Shown piece after piece: positions 1 through 12,300 of a stretch of DNA of 64,000 nt. The stretch covers positions 744,001 through 808,000 of the forward strand of contig JACZZP010000013.1 of NCBI GenBank assembly GCA_015183035.1. Direction: 5' to 3'. The translations under genes were made by a program, and so were the position numbers. The stretch comes from Meloidogyne chitwoodi. Lineage: Eukaryota > Nematoda > Chromadorea > Rhabditida > Meloidogynidae. How positions within the stretch are numbered: position 1 is the first letter of the stretch; every line of letters starts with the position of its first letter. The notes below the pieces were generated by a model, which did no database searches, had not been told where the DNA came from, and saw only the letters and a list, made by a program, of their open reading frames with translations.

Positions 1-532
1 AATATATTTTTTTGAAAATTTTTAAATTAATTTAATTTTCTTAATTTTAGAATAAATTAAAAAAACAAATTGATATTTATAAATTAATTTTTTATTTTTT
101 TTTAAATTTTCATCAAGTTATTATTTAAATAATTAATTAATTTAATTTAATGCATTTATTTTTAAAAAATATTAAAATTACCAAAAAATATATTAATTCT
201 TTTTTATAAAATTATTATTTTTTTTCTAAATTTTACCAAATAAAATAAATATATTTTAATTGATTTTTAATATTATTAATATATTTACTGGATAAATATT
301 TAAAAAAAATTATTTCTTTTTTATTTCTTAAAAAAATGAAAATAAATTTAAATAATTATTATTATTTAAATTAATTAATTTTAACAAATATTTAAATTAT
401 TATTCATTTTCACAAAGAGAAGGAAGTGTCATTATTTGTGTTATAGTAGTAGTAGTAGTAGTAGTAGAGGATAAGTGTTTTAAACTTTTTTTAAAAAAAT
501 TAATTAAAATTAATTAAATTAATTAAAATTAA
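1..532. other. Non-coding AT-rich DNA, 3' flank of the Scratch-like gene
   Basis: I see no exon in this stretch. It is almost pure A/T apart from a short (TAG)n microsatellite at about 444-467. It lies just downstream of the stop codon of the minus-strand zinc-finger gene and probably contains its 3' UTR. Confidence 0.5.
444..467. repeat. (TAG)n microsatellite
   Basis: Eight uninterrupted TAG units, lying about 70 bp beyond the stop codon of the Scratch-like gene, so possibly inside its 3' UTR. Confidence 0.9.
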
Positions 533-2873
533 TTACTTTTCTTCTTCAATATTATGTTTTTGTTCTAAATGTTTATTTAAATAACTTTTTAATAAAAATG
601 AACGTCCACATTGTTCACATTGCCAACGTTTTTCAACTTAAATTTAATTAATTAATTATTTTTTTTTAAATTTAATAATTTTGAAATTTATAAATAATTT
701 TTAAAAAAATTAAAAATTACTATTTTTAATTTTTTTATAGAGGAAAGGAACAAAATATAATAATAAAATTATTTTTAAAATTAATTAAAGTATGTATTAA
801 TTATTTTAAATTACTCTTTTCTTTAAATAAAATTATTTTAATTAATTTATTTTAATTAATTAATTACCATTATGAGTATTTAAATGTGCTCTAAGATTGG
901 ATCTATCAGAAAATGCTTTACCACATTTTCCACAACCAAAAGGTTTCTTTAAAAATAAAAATAAATTAATTAAAATATTAAAAATTAAATAAATAAATAA
1001 ACTTGTCCAGTATGACTACGTAAATGTCCTTTAAGTAACCAAGGACGTGAAAAAAGTTTAAAACAAATTGGACATTTATGTTTTGCTTGATGAGTTAATA
1101 TATGCATTGAATATGCAGGCATTGATACATAAGTTTTTTCACAAAATGAACACTTTTAAATTAAATATTATTATTATTATTTAATTAAAATTAATAAATG
1201 AAAATAAATAAATTATTTAATTAAATTAAAATAAATATATTTTTATTAATTAATAAATTAAATTAAATAAATATTAATTTATACCTTTTTAGCAAAAGGA
1301 CTATTCATAGGTCTATGTGTTTGTTTATGACGAGATAAATTAGAACTAGTTGCATAACTTTTACCACATTCTAAACAAATATGTTTTGATAAAGAGGAGG
1401 AGTCTTCTTCTTCTTTTATTGTTTTTATTAATAAAAGAGAAGGTAAAGAAGGGGCAGGAGATTTCTTTGATGAAGGAAGAATATTAGGAAGAGAATACTG
1501 TAATGGAAAATTAAAATAAATTAAAAAATAATATTTAAATTTAAAATATAAAGTAACAAAAAATATATAAATTAATTTAAATTTAATTAATTTAAATAAA
1601 AAATAAATTATTAGAAATTTAAATTAGACATATTTTAATTTTTTTTTTAAATTATTCAATTAAAAAAAAATATTTTGTTTTAATAATTTTGTTAAAAAAA
1701 ATAAAATAAATGCCTTATTATATTTTAATAATTTTACCTTAATATTTTCTTCATTTTTCTTCTTTTTTTCATTTTTTATTTTTTTTATTTTAATTTTTCC
1801 TCCTCCAACTCTTCTACCATCAATAAGGCTAAGTTGTTTTTCTTCAGTAAAATAATCAACTTTATTATCATTTTTTAATTTTTTAGGTATAAATTCTAAA
1901 ATTTCATTTTCTTCTTCTTTTTTAATTATTTTATTTTTTAAAAGTAATTTATCAATAGTAAATAAATTTTTATTATTTTTATTAATTTCTTCATAATTAA
2001 TTTTATGTTTTTTTTCAAAATTATTATTATTATTAATTTCTAATTTTATTGGTGAAATATTACTAGGAGATGATATTGATGATTTTAACCTTTTTTATTA
2101 ATTTTAAATTAAAAATTAAAATATAATTCTTACCCTTGTAAAGATGTTGAAGGTAAATTTAAAAAAGGTAATAAATAATTATTATTAATTGAATTTTTTA
2201 ATAATAATTGTTGTTGTAATGTTAACCGTCCAAATACTTAAAAACAAATAAATAAACTTTTTATACAAATTGTAAAAATAAATAAACTTGTTAGGTTTAT
2301 TTATTTTTAAAAATTACAATTTGTAATAAAAAAGTTTATTTATTTTTACAATTTTAAAATGTAATAAAAAAGTTTATTTATTTTTACAAATTGTAAAAAA
2401 TAATAAAAAATAAACTTTTCAAGTTTTAATAAATTTCAAGTTTTGTTTATAATTTTTTTTAATATATTTATTTTGCATGCAAAAGCATACTTATTAAAAT
2501 AAATTCTTTTTTATTTTAAAAGAATTGTTTTTATAATTAAAAAAATATTTAAAATCTTTTAATAATTTTTTAAAAGAAAAAAATATTTTTTATTTAAATT
2601 TATTAAAAAACCTTTTTGTTCATTATTTAATTTTTGTTGTTGTTGATTTAATAAAAATAATAATAATAATTTTTGTTGATTAAAATTATTATTATTATTA
2701 TTTTGATTTATTAAATTAAAAATTATTTTTTGTTTATTTATTTGTTGTTGTAAATTTAAAATATTTAAAAAATAATAAGATTGTTTTTGTTCTTTAAAAT
2801 ATTTTAATAAATTTGTTGAATTAATAAATGAAGAAGAAGATGAAGGAATTGGAAAAGAATAATTATAATTCAT
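533..2873 (-). CDS. Scratch/Snail-family C2H2 zinc-finger transcription factor
   Basis: Nuclear DNA-binding protein, probably an E-box repressor. Seven exons were read: about 2873-2614, 2226-2135, 2092-1735, 1500-1280, 1152-1007, 951-868 and 636-533. The N-terminal half is Asn/Gln/Lys-rich and low in complexity. Five C2H2 fingers then follow across the last four exons: [18 protein letters not shown], a finger with [10 protein letters not shown], a finger with [17 protein letters not shown], a finger with [14 protein letters not shown], and a last finger with [20 protein letters not shown] in finger two and KSYLNKHLE in finger five are typical of Scratch rather than Snail. The ATG at 2873 opens a frame that splices in phase into the next exon. 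No SNAG motif (MPRSFLV-like) is seen at the N-terminus, so co-repressor contact may differ from insect and vertebrate Scratch. The nematode relatives are ces-1 and scrt-1; I cannot tell which is the orthologue. The fingers are certain, the 5' exon less so. Confidence 0.88.
2236..2480. repeat. Imperfect palindromic AT repeats in intron 1 of the Scratch-like gene
   Basis: Several direct and inverted copies of a roughly 28-bp unit built from AAGTTTATTTATTTTTACAA fill the first intron. They could form hairpins or be a decayed inverted-repeat element. Confidence 0.6.
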
Positions 2874-5800
2874 TTATTTATTAAAAAAAGAAAATTTAAT
2901 TACAATTTGTAAAAATAAATAATAAATAATTAAATAAATATTTTTAAATTTTTTTATGACCAGTTGACTATTTATTTTTATTTTTTAGCTTTTACTGCTT
3001 TGTCTTCTATTGAAAAAAGAATATAAGAAAAAGGGGTGTGACAAGAAAAGTAAAATAATAATAATATTATTATTATTATACTGTATTTTAGTTATTTACT
3101 AAATTTATTATTATTTATTTTTATTAATTTTTATTTTAAATTAAAATTACATAAATCACAATTTTAAATCTTAAATTTATTTTCTTTTATAAATTAACTT
3201 AAATTTGGATATTTTCAATTTATAAAAGATTTAAATAATTTTAAAAAGAATTTTTATTTTTAAATAAATATTTATTAAACTTAAATTATTTTTTTTATTT
3301 AATTTTATCAAAATAATTAATATTAAATTTATTTTACTCTTGTTTTTTATAAAAATAAAAAAATATTATAATTATCTTCCGTTTTACTATTTTAGTAAAA
3401 ATATATTTTTTTAGAACAGATATATTTATATTTTTAATCGAGTAATTATAAAAATTAATTATTTTTAAAATATATACTATTTTTAAAAATTAATTTAAAT
3501 ATATTAAACTAAAAAATAAAAATATCTTCTTTTTCTTAAATTAAAAATTAGGTCGAGAGCCAACCTATTTATTTGTAAGGCAGGTGAAGTAAAGAAGGGA
3601 TTTGTAAGCGAGAAGATAGATATATTTAAAAAATATAAGAGGGCCAATAAGCAACAAAAATATATATTAAACAAAAACATAAAATTTTATCTTCCATTTA
3701 TTCGCAAATAAAATTTATATTTATTTTTTAAATTAATTTAAATTAATTAATTAATATAATTTTGAATATATTTTAAAATATTATTTTTAGAGTTGAATTT
3801 TATTATAATAAAAAAAGATTGTCCCATCTCTAATAAACTAAGTAATTATTTTTTAAATTAATTTTATACCAATTAATATTTAGTAAAATGTTTAATTTTA
3901 TAAATAAAATTTTAGATTAATTTTGTTTAACTTTTTATTTCATAAAAAAGAGATATTAATTATATTTAAATATATCTTTACCTTTTTTCTATCGTAATAT
4001 TTGTAAAAGTCATTTGCGAATATGTGGTCACAACTAATAAATATGTAATAGAAGGACAGATGGAAAGAAAAGAAAAGAAGAGAAAGAGAAAAGAAAAGAG
4101 AAGAGAAGAGAAGAAGAGTAGCAAAAACAGAAAAGAAAAGGGCAGGTGTCTTTTTTTAAATTGAGGGGAATAAATAAATGAAATGAAGAAATGACCATTC
4201 AACGGCCGGCCATCAGTTGCGCAATTTTTACCCTATTTTTTTTTATTTTTAATTCCCCTTCCTTCTCTATTTTCTCGCGCTCATGGCCAAGAAAGAATTA
4301 TTAAAAAATGAAGGATTGTAAAAATATATATTTATTTATTTATATATTTATTTTTTAAAATAAAGGATTTTCTCAAAATTGGATTAATCTTTTTTTTTAA
4401 ATAAAATAAAATAAATCCTTTAAATTGTTGAAAAATAATTAATTATTATATTTTTTAATTAAATAATTATTTTAAATAAATTTATTTAATATAAATAAAA
4501 ATTAATTTTTATAATATTTTTTATTTTTTCTTCACTTCAATTATACCCTTTATATTATTAATTAACCTATATATTATATTATTATACTTTTTCCCACTTA
4601 AAAAAACAAAAAAAATAAATTCAGTTATATATTTTCATGAATGTCAAGAGTTTAAATATATTTATTTTTTGTTTATATTTATTTATTTACATTAAAACAT
4701 TCCATTAAAATAATAAATATATTTTCTTTTTTAAATAATAATAATACACAGCTGTAGAATTTTTTTTAAAAAATATTTTAAAATATATACATTTATTTAT
4801 TTTTAATATTAAAAAATAATAATAATAAAATATTTTTAAAATAATTAATAATAATAGGTATTTATATTTAAAATAAATAATTTGACCATTCAATATTACG
4901 CAACTAAAAATAAATATTTTATTTATTTTTAAATAATAATAACCTAGTAATTTATTTAATTTATTTTAGTTAATTATTATTTTTTGGAGAAAATATATTT
5001 TTTACAAATTTTAAAATAATTAATTAATTTATAAAAAATATTTTCTTTTATTTTAATAAATAAATATTTAATTTATGCAAATGTGCGCATATTAATTAAA
5101 AAAAAATAATAAATAACAAAAAAAGTCAAAAAAATGGACACAAAAAAGCTGAAATAAAATTATTCTTTTTTATTTAATTTTTTAACCAAAAAATTACATA
5201 ATTCTTTTTGGCGCTAATAGAGAAGAGAAAAGAGACGAGAATGATCCCACAGGGAAAAAGAAGAGAAGAGAAATATTAATTTAATAATCAAACAAAAAAT
5301 GACCGGTTAAAGAAAGAAAAAAGCCGCTTATTAAAAGAAAATGAACACACAGTGTGTGACAATAAAAAAGAAATATATATTATTTAAATTAAATTAAATA
5401 TTTTTTTAATTTAATTTAATTAAAATGTAAAAATAAATTATTATTTTTTTTTGATAAAAAGAAAAATTAATATATTAATTTAAAATGTAAAAATTACAAA
5501 AATTATTAAAAAAAAACAATTTTAAAAAATAGGAGAGATTAATTTAAATAATTTAAATAAATTTAGTATATTTTTAAATTTAAAAAAAGATAACAAATCT
5601 TTTAAAAAAATATATTTATTTTTTGTTTATTTTTATTTAATCCTTTTATATTTATTTTACATAAAAATTGCCGACAAATTCACTGCTGGAAGTCTTTAAA
5701 AAAAAAATTAGAAAAAAAGCTACTAAAAAAATTGAATAATAACTGACTTTGTTTTTAGTAGTAAATAAATGAAGAGAGAAGAGAAGAGATTACATTAAAT

Positions 5801-6337
5801 AATATATTGGTATACTGTATTTTAAATAATTATTAAATAAAATAAGTAGTAATAATTTATTTATTTATTTTTATTATAATATAAGTAATTTATTAAAATT
5901 ATTTTGTATTAATTAAAAATATTTATTTATTTAAAAAAAATTTAAAAAAAAATTTTAAAAAATTTGAAATATATTATTTTTAAATTTTAGGGAAGCAAAT
6001 GAAAAAAAAAATATTTTTATTTATTTTTTTTAAACTAATTTTTAAGAAGTAAAAAATATTTTAAAAAGTGTAAGAAAAAAACAATTTTTAATTTAAATTA
6101 AATTTTAACAAATGCGCAGCAATAATAAAATATATTTATTTATTTTATTTGTCACATTTACTCTTATGGTTTTATATTAAAAAATTTAAATTTTTATTTG
6201 ACAAGAGATAAAATCAAAAATAAAAAATAAATTTATTTTTATTTAAAAATAAAGAGTTGATTAGGGAATTTGGGAATTAAAAATTATGAACAAAAATAAA
6301 TAAATAATTTTTAAAATGTTGCTTAAAATAAATAAAT
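2874..6337. other. 3.4-kb non-coding interval
   Basis: No credible exon on either strand; open frames here are short and low in complexity. It holds the upstream region of the Scratch-like gene and the 3' flank of the ZP gene. Features seen are a GA-rich strand-asymmetric tract at about 4055-4140, a small GC-richer island at about 4200-4290 (including GGCCGGCC), and a second GA-rich tract at about 5215-5275. Confidence 0.5.
4055..4140. repeat. Purine-rich (GAAAA/GAGAA) tract
   Basis: A long run of G and A with almost no pyrimidines on the plus strand, made of repeated GAAAAGA and GAGAAGA words. It is simple sequence, upstream of the Scratch-like gene. Confidence 0.8.
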
Positions 6338-9300
6338 TTATTTTTTATTATTATTATATTTAATTAATATTCTACATAATATATTAACAATAAAAGATGC
6401 AAATAAAAGACCAATACAAAGTGAAGTAATTCCTACTATTGGACTTTTTATAATTAAAAGAGAAGAATAAGTACATGAAGAAGAATTATTATTATCTGTT
6501 AAAAAATTAAAATTAAAAAAAAGATAATATTTAAATAATATTTTTAATTTATTTATTAAAATATAAAGAGGACTTTTCTTCAGGGTGCTCGCTTTTCCTC
6601 TTTTTATCCGTGATAAGTCTCTTCAGGGCGCCTGTGATAAAGGACACTCTCTCATGTTAAAAAGACGTAAGAGACGCAAAAAACTGTACACAGTTCTGGA
6701 AAAGAGTAGGTCATGAGACATTTCTCTGACCTCAGCTATCCACTGGTCAGTTTTCCTGCGTCTTTTTAACATGAGAGAGTGTCCTTTATCACAGGCGCCT
6801 TGAAGAGACTTATCACGGATAAAAAGAGGAAAAGCGAGCACCCCTGCTTTTCTGTTCCCTAAAAAATTAATTAAATTATTTTGTGCCAGAGATAATTTAA
6901 TTTTGATATATTTAATAATATTTTGCTATCTAATAAAATCAGAATTATTTTTAATAAATTATTTAATTTAAATAATTATTTTAAAAATGTGTCTCATTAT
7001 TATTCTGGTCAAATTACATTTTTTAATTTTTTTAAATTAATTTTTTTTTTAAATTTTACCATTTTTTAAAAATTTCGTGTCAGTATAATTTGCAGCATTT
7101 TCTTCTCCTCTTAGATTAATGCTGCAAGTTTTATTATTTTTAATATTATTTTGATAAACACAAAAAGATGCTTGAACATTAATTGTTTCATTATTATTAT
7201 TATTTTCTTCTTTTTCTTTTTTAATTAATAAATGTCTTTTATTTAAATAATGTCTTCTTCTTTTTCTTTGTTTAAAAGATGAAGAAGGTAAATCTGCTAA
7301 TAAAGAATCTGGTGGAGAAGTAACTAAATCTGGGCAAAAAGGAGGCTAAAAAAATATTAAAATTTATTAAAAAAAATATTTTAATAATATTTTTACAGTT
7401 GGAATACTTGAACAAGAACTTTTTCCATTATTAGGGTCTTTTATATCTGTACAAATTAAAATTCGACAATTTAATGAAAGTTTTGTTTGATCAGGTAATT
7501 TAAATGCATGCCAATGTATACGGGCAATATCATGCTAAATAATTAATATTTTAATTTAATTTAATTTAAATTAATTTAAATTAACATAAGTATCATAATG
7601 AGGATGACCAAAAATATTTAAATCTGTTGAGCAACTTAAAAAAATAAAAAATAAAATTAAATAAAATTAAAATACCCTTTATGATCAATAACTTCATGTT
7701 CTGCCCCAGTTATAAAATTACGAACAAAACAGTCACGAACCAAAAAACCAAAGGCATCTAAATTTTTTTAAATTTTTAAAAATAATTATTATTTTGTCTT
7801 AAAATATTTTTATAAAAATAAAAGAAAATATTAAAAAAAAAAATATTTCAGATTTATGGTATTATTTTTAAAAATTAGACTAAATTTTCTTTTTAATTTT
7901 AAAAATAATTTTAAATATTTTTTAATTATTTACCAGTCTCAGGTTGTAAAGAAAATTCAATTCTTAAAGGTTGTCCCATTTGCACTTGATTATTAATTAA
8001 TTCTAAGCCATCCCCTTGTTTGTGATGTTCTACATCTGTTAATATACGCATTATTGGTATAGGTAGTGGAGCTTTTTGTAAAAGTTCTGATGGATAAATA
8101 TGTAACTAAAATATTAAATAAATATTCTAATTGTAAGGACATTAAATAAATATTCTAATTGTAAGGACATTAAATAAATATTCTAATTGTAAGGACATTA
8201 AATAAATATTCTAATTGTAAGGACATTAAATTAAAATAAATATTCTTTAAAAAAAACCTCTTCTAAAGCCTCTTCAATATGTGTAGGTATTGGAGGTCTT
8301 TTTTCATATTTAATTTTACTTTGTCCACATTGTGCAAAATATGATTGAACAGTAGAAGTACCGTTTGGTTGTTCAAACATTACCTTTTTTAAATAAAAAA
8401 AATTAAAATTAAAAAAACACTGATAGGGTACTTTTTAAAGAATTATTAAAGAAGAATATATTATTAATTTAATTAATAAAAATTAAGTTCTTTTATTTTT
8501 TAATAAATAAATTAATTAAAAACTTACAACAATTTGTAAATGAAATAATTCCATTGGACTAGTTTGATTTTCTAATTGTTTATTATTACTAATTCCACAT
8601 TCAGCAAAAGAAAATCTTTAAAAATTTAAATTAATTAATTAAAAATAAATATTTACGATATATTAATATTTATAGCTTCATGAAAAGTATGTACACAACT
8701 AAATTAAATTAATTAATTTAATTTAATTTAAAAATTACTTTGGAATTCTTTTTCTATCATAAGCAAATATTTGTCCATTAAATGGAAATATTGTACGCAC
8801 ACCAAAATCAACACCAGTCTCTTCACAAATAACTTTAGCTTTACCTTTAAAATGGGTAAGGGCTGATTTAGAGTAGCCGATTGTTTTTGGCCATAACTTT
8901 TTTATTTCTTAACCGATCTGAATAGTTCTTTTATTAATCGAAAATCCGATTAGCGGATAAAATTAACCAATTAGACCGATCCAATCGGATCACTCAACAA
9001 AAAGTTATAGTGTGACAAAAGTGAAAAATCGCGTTTTTCGGGCATAACATTTTTTAAAATCAACTGATCTGATCGGTCTAATTAGTGAAAAAACTCTACT
9101 TTTCGAGCTCTTTCGAATGATATAAAAATTATTTGAAAAGGTTTAAAATGAAAAAAGTTATATGAGCTACTCTGAATCGGCCGACTCTGAATCGTCCTTT
9201 ACGTTGAAATAATTAAATTAATATCTTTAAATTTTTAAGTTTTAATAAAACTTTAAATAAAAAGATTAATTTATTTAATTAATTTATTTAATTAATTAAA

Positions 9301-12300
9301 TTAATTTATTAAATATTTGTTTACCAACAACTCTGTTAGGAATATTTAATTTAGGAGGTGCTGTTGTTGGTTGAGGTGGAGAAGAAGGTAATAAAGGTAT
9401 TGTAGGTCCAGAAGGTATTTCTGAAGTCAAAGAAGGAGGAGAAGTTATTATTATTGTTGTTAAACCACCAGGTGTAGTTAAACTTGGAATAAATCTTTGG
9501 GGAGTAGTAAATTCAGGTTTAACAGGTCCTGTTGTTGGTAAAAGTGTTGGAAAACGTGGAGGAGGTCCGGGAACAAATCTCCCAGGTGAAGGGACTGAAG
9601 AAATATTTAAAAATTAATTTTAAATATTTTATTTACTTCTCTCAAAAGGTGGACGACCAGGTGGAGGTGATGGAACAGGACTTTGTATAAATGGAGTTTG
9701 AAGAATTGACGGAGTTAAAGGAGGAGGTGTTGGACCACCTAAAAGTTAAAAATTTATTTTAAAATAATTAATTAATTAAATACGTTCAGATGGTGGTGTT
9801 CCAGGGAATCTCGGTGAAATTGGAATACTTGGTCCACTAGGTGATGAAGAAATTCCAATTGAAGGAGTAAATTCATGTGGAACAGAGACTTCTAAAGGCA
9901 AAGAAAATTATTTTAAAAAATTTAAGCAAGCCTGGAGGAAGAGTAGTTACAGGCGGCACTCCTGAAGGCGATGAAGCACTGGGCGGTAAAGTTGTTTCAG
10001 GCGGAATTGTAAAAGATTTAAAGAAATAAGGCGGAAGAGTAGCTCCAGGAGGAAATGAAACACCTGGCGGTAAAGTAGCTCCAGGTGGAAATGCAACTCC
10101 AGGCGGAAGTGTAGCACCAGGTGGTAGAGAGACACCAGGCGGAAGAGTAACTCCCGGTGGGAAAGAAATACCTGGCGGCAGTGTTTCTCCAGGTGGTAAT
10201 GTTGCTCCAGGCGGTTGTGTATATCCAGGCGGATATGAAATTCCAGGCGGTAAAGTCACTCCCGGTGGCAATGAAACACCGGGCGGCAAAGTTGCTCCAG
10301 GCGGAAATGAAACTCCCGGTGGTAGAGTTACTCCAGGCGGCAGAGAGACACCAGGCGGAAGAGTGAAGCCAGGTGGTAACGTGAAGCCAGGTGGTAAAGT
10401 TGCTCCAGGTGGAAGAGTAATTCCAGAAGGTGTTGTCAATTCTGGTGGCAAAGTAATTCCAGGCGGTAAAGTAACCCCTGGTGGGAATGAAACACCGGGA
10501 GGTATTGTTGCTCCTGGCGGGAATGAAACTCCTGGTGGTAATGTTGCACCGGGCGGTAGTGTAGCTCCTGGTGGATGAGTGAAGCCAGTTGGAAATGAGA
10601 CACCAGGGGGAAGAGTAACGCCAGGTGGAAGAGACACACCAGGAGGTAATGTTGCTCCGGGCGGAAAAGAAATTCCCGGCGGTAGTGTTGCTCCTGGTGG
10701 TAGAGTTAATCCCGTAGTTGGAGTGATTTCTGGTGGAAATGAGACACCAGGTGGAAGTGTGACGCCAGGTGGAAGAGATACTCCTGGTGGCAAAGTTACT
10801 CCTGGCGGGAATGATACTCCAGGTGGAAGTGTTGCTCCAGGCGGTAATGTAGCTCCAGGCGGATGAGTGAAGCCATGCGGAAATGAAACACCAGGTGGAA
10901 GAGTAACTCCTGGTGGAAATGAGACTCCCGGAGGCAATGTAGCTCCGGGCGGGAAAGAAATTCCCGGCGGTAGTGTTGCTCCTGGTGGAAGCGTAACTCC
11001 AGGAGGTGGAGTAAGGTGTGGAGGAAGTGTAAGTCCAGGTGGAAGTGTTGCTCCAGGCGGAAGAGAGACTCCTGGCGGTAGAGTAGCTCCTGGCGGGAAT
11101 GAAACTCCCGGTGGAAGTGTTGCTCCTGGTGGTAGTGTAATTCCAGGAGGCGGTTTAAGTCCAGGCGGTAATGTTGTTCCAGGCAGAAAAATACCGGGAG
11201 GTGGTACTGTTGTTAAAGAAAGAAGTGTAGCTCTAGAAGATGGTGTCAATGCTGGTGGGAAGGATACGCCAGGTGGAAGAGTAACTCCTGGAGGAAAAGA
11301 GACTCCAGGTGGTAATGTAGCTCCAGGCGGAAAAGAAATTCCCGGCGGCAGTGTTGCTCCAGGTGGTAGAGTAGCACCTGGTGGATGAGTGAAGCCATGC
11401 GGAAATGAAACACCAGGTGGAAGAGTAACACCAGGTGGGAATGAAACTCCCGGAGGCAATGTAGCTCCGGGCGGGAAAGAAATTCCTGGAGGTAATGTTG
11501 CACCAGGCGGTAGTGTTTTTGCAGAAGGTGGTGTTGTTATTTCTTCTTGTGGTACTTCTGGTCTTCCGGGAAATCTTCCCGGCAAATGTGGTTGGGAAAT
11601 TTCAGGTACTTCATATTCACCAGGTTGTTGTCTTCCTGGAATTTCTTGAGGTGAAGGTTGACGTTCTTAAAATTATTTTTTTAATTAAATAAATAATTAT
11701 AAATAGTTTAATTTAAAAAATAAATTAATTTAATTAAAAGAATTGATAAATTAATTAAATTTATTTTTTAAAAATTTCTAAAAAATTCTTTCTAACCTTG
11801 ATATGGAGGTGGTGGAGTATTATAAAATTGTTGTGGAACACCAAATGGTGGAGAATATCTTGTAATTGCTGGACTTTGTGTTTGATGAATCTAATATATG
11901 TAAATTAATTTATAAAATAAATTTTTAAATTTATTTATTTTACTGGATTAATTAAAGGTCTAACAGTTGCAGAAGGGGGAAAATTGCCAACTAGAAGAAC
12001 TGGAGGTTTTTTAGTTTGTTGTTGTTGTTGTTGATTATAAATATTATCATAATTATTGCCTTGTTGACTATTAAATTATTTATTTAAATTATTTTTATAT
12101 TCTCTATATTACGTTCTCTATGTATAATATTACTATTTAAGCCAAAATTTAGTATTTAAAAGAGATACATATGTGAGTGCGAATTTAAGAAAAAAAGTAA
12201 AGAAAAGATATTTTGACTTAAACAGTCCTTTACCTCTTTTAATCTATTAAATTTTAGAAACAAAGCCAAAAAAAATCAAAAAATTGGTAATAAACCATCA

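Noticed and set aside
3978..4202. Minus-strand frame rich in Phe, Leu and Ser
   Set aside because: Produced by the GA-rich tract read on the other strand; simple sequence, not a gene.
6623..6841. Plus-strand frame with LAFPLFIRDKSLQGACDKG-type sequence
   Set aside because: It lies inside the palindromic family A element and crosses both arms; it has no similarity to any family.
10157..11692. Several long plus-strand open frames rich in GG/PGG and opposite the ZP gene
   Set aside because: They are antisense shadows of the 18-bp repeat, which is open in several frames because its length is a multiple of three. The minus-strand frame joins to flanking exons and the ZP domain.
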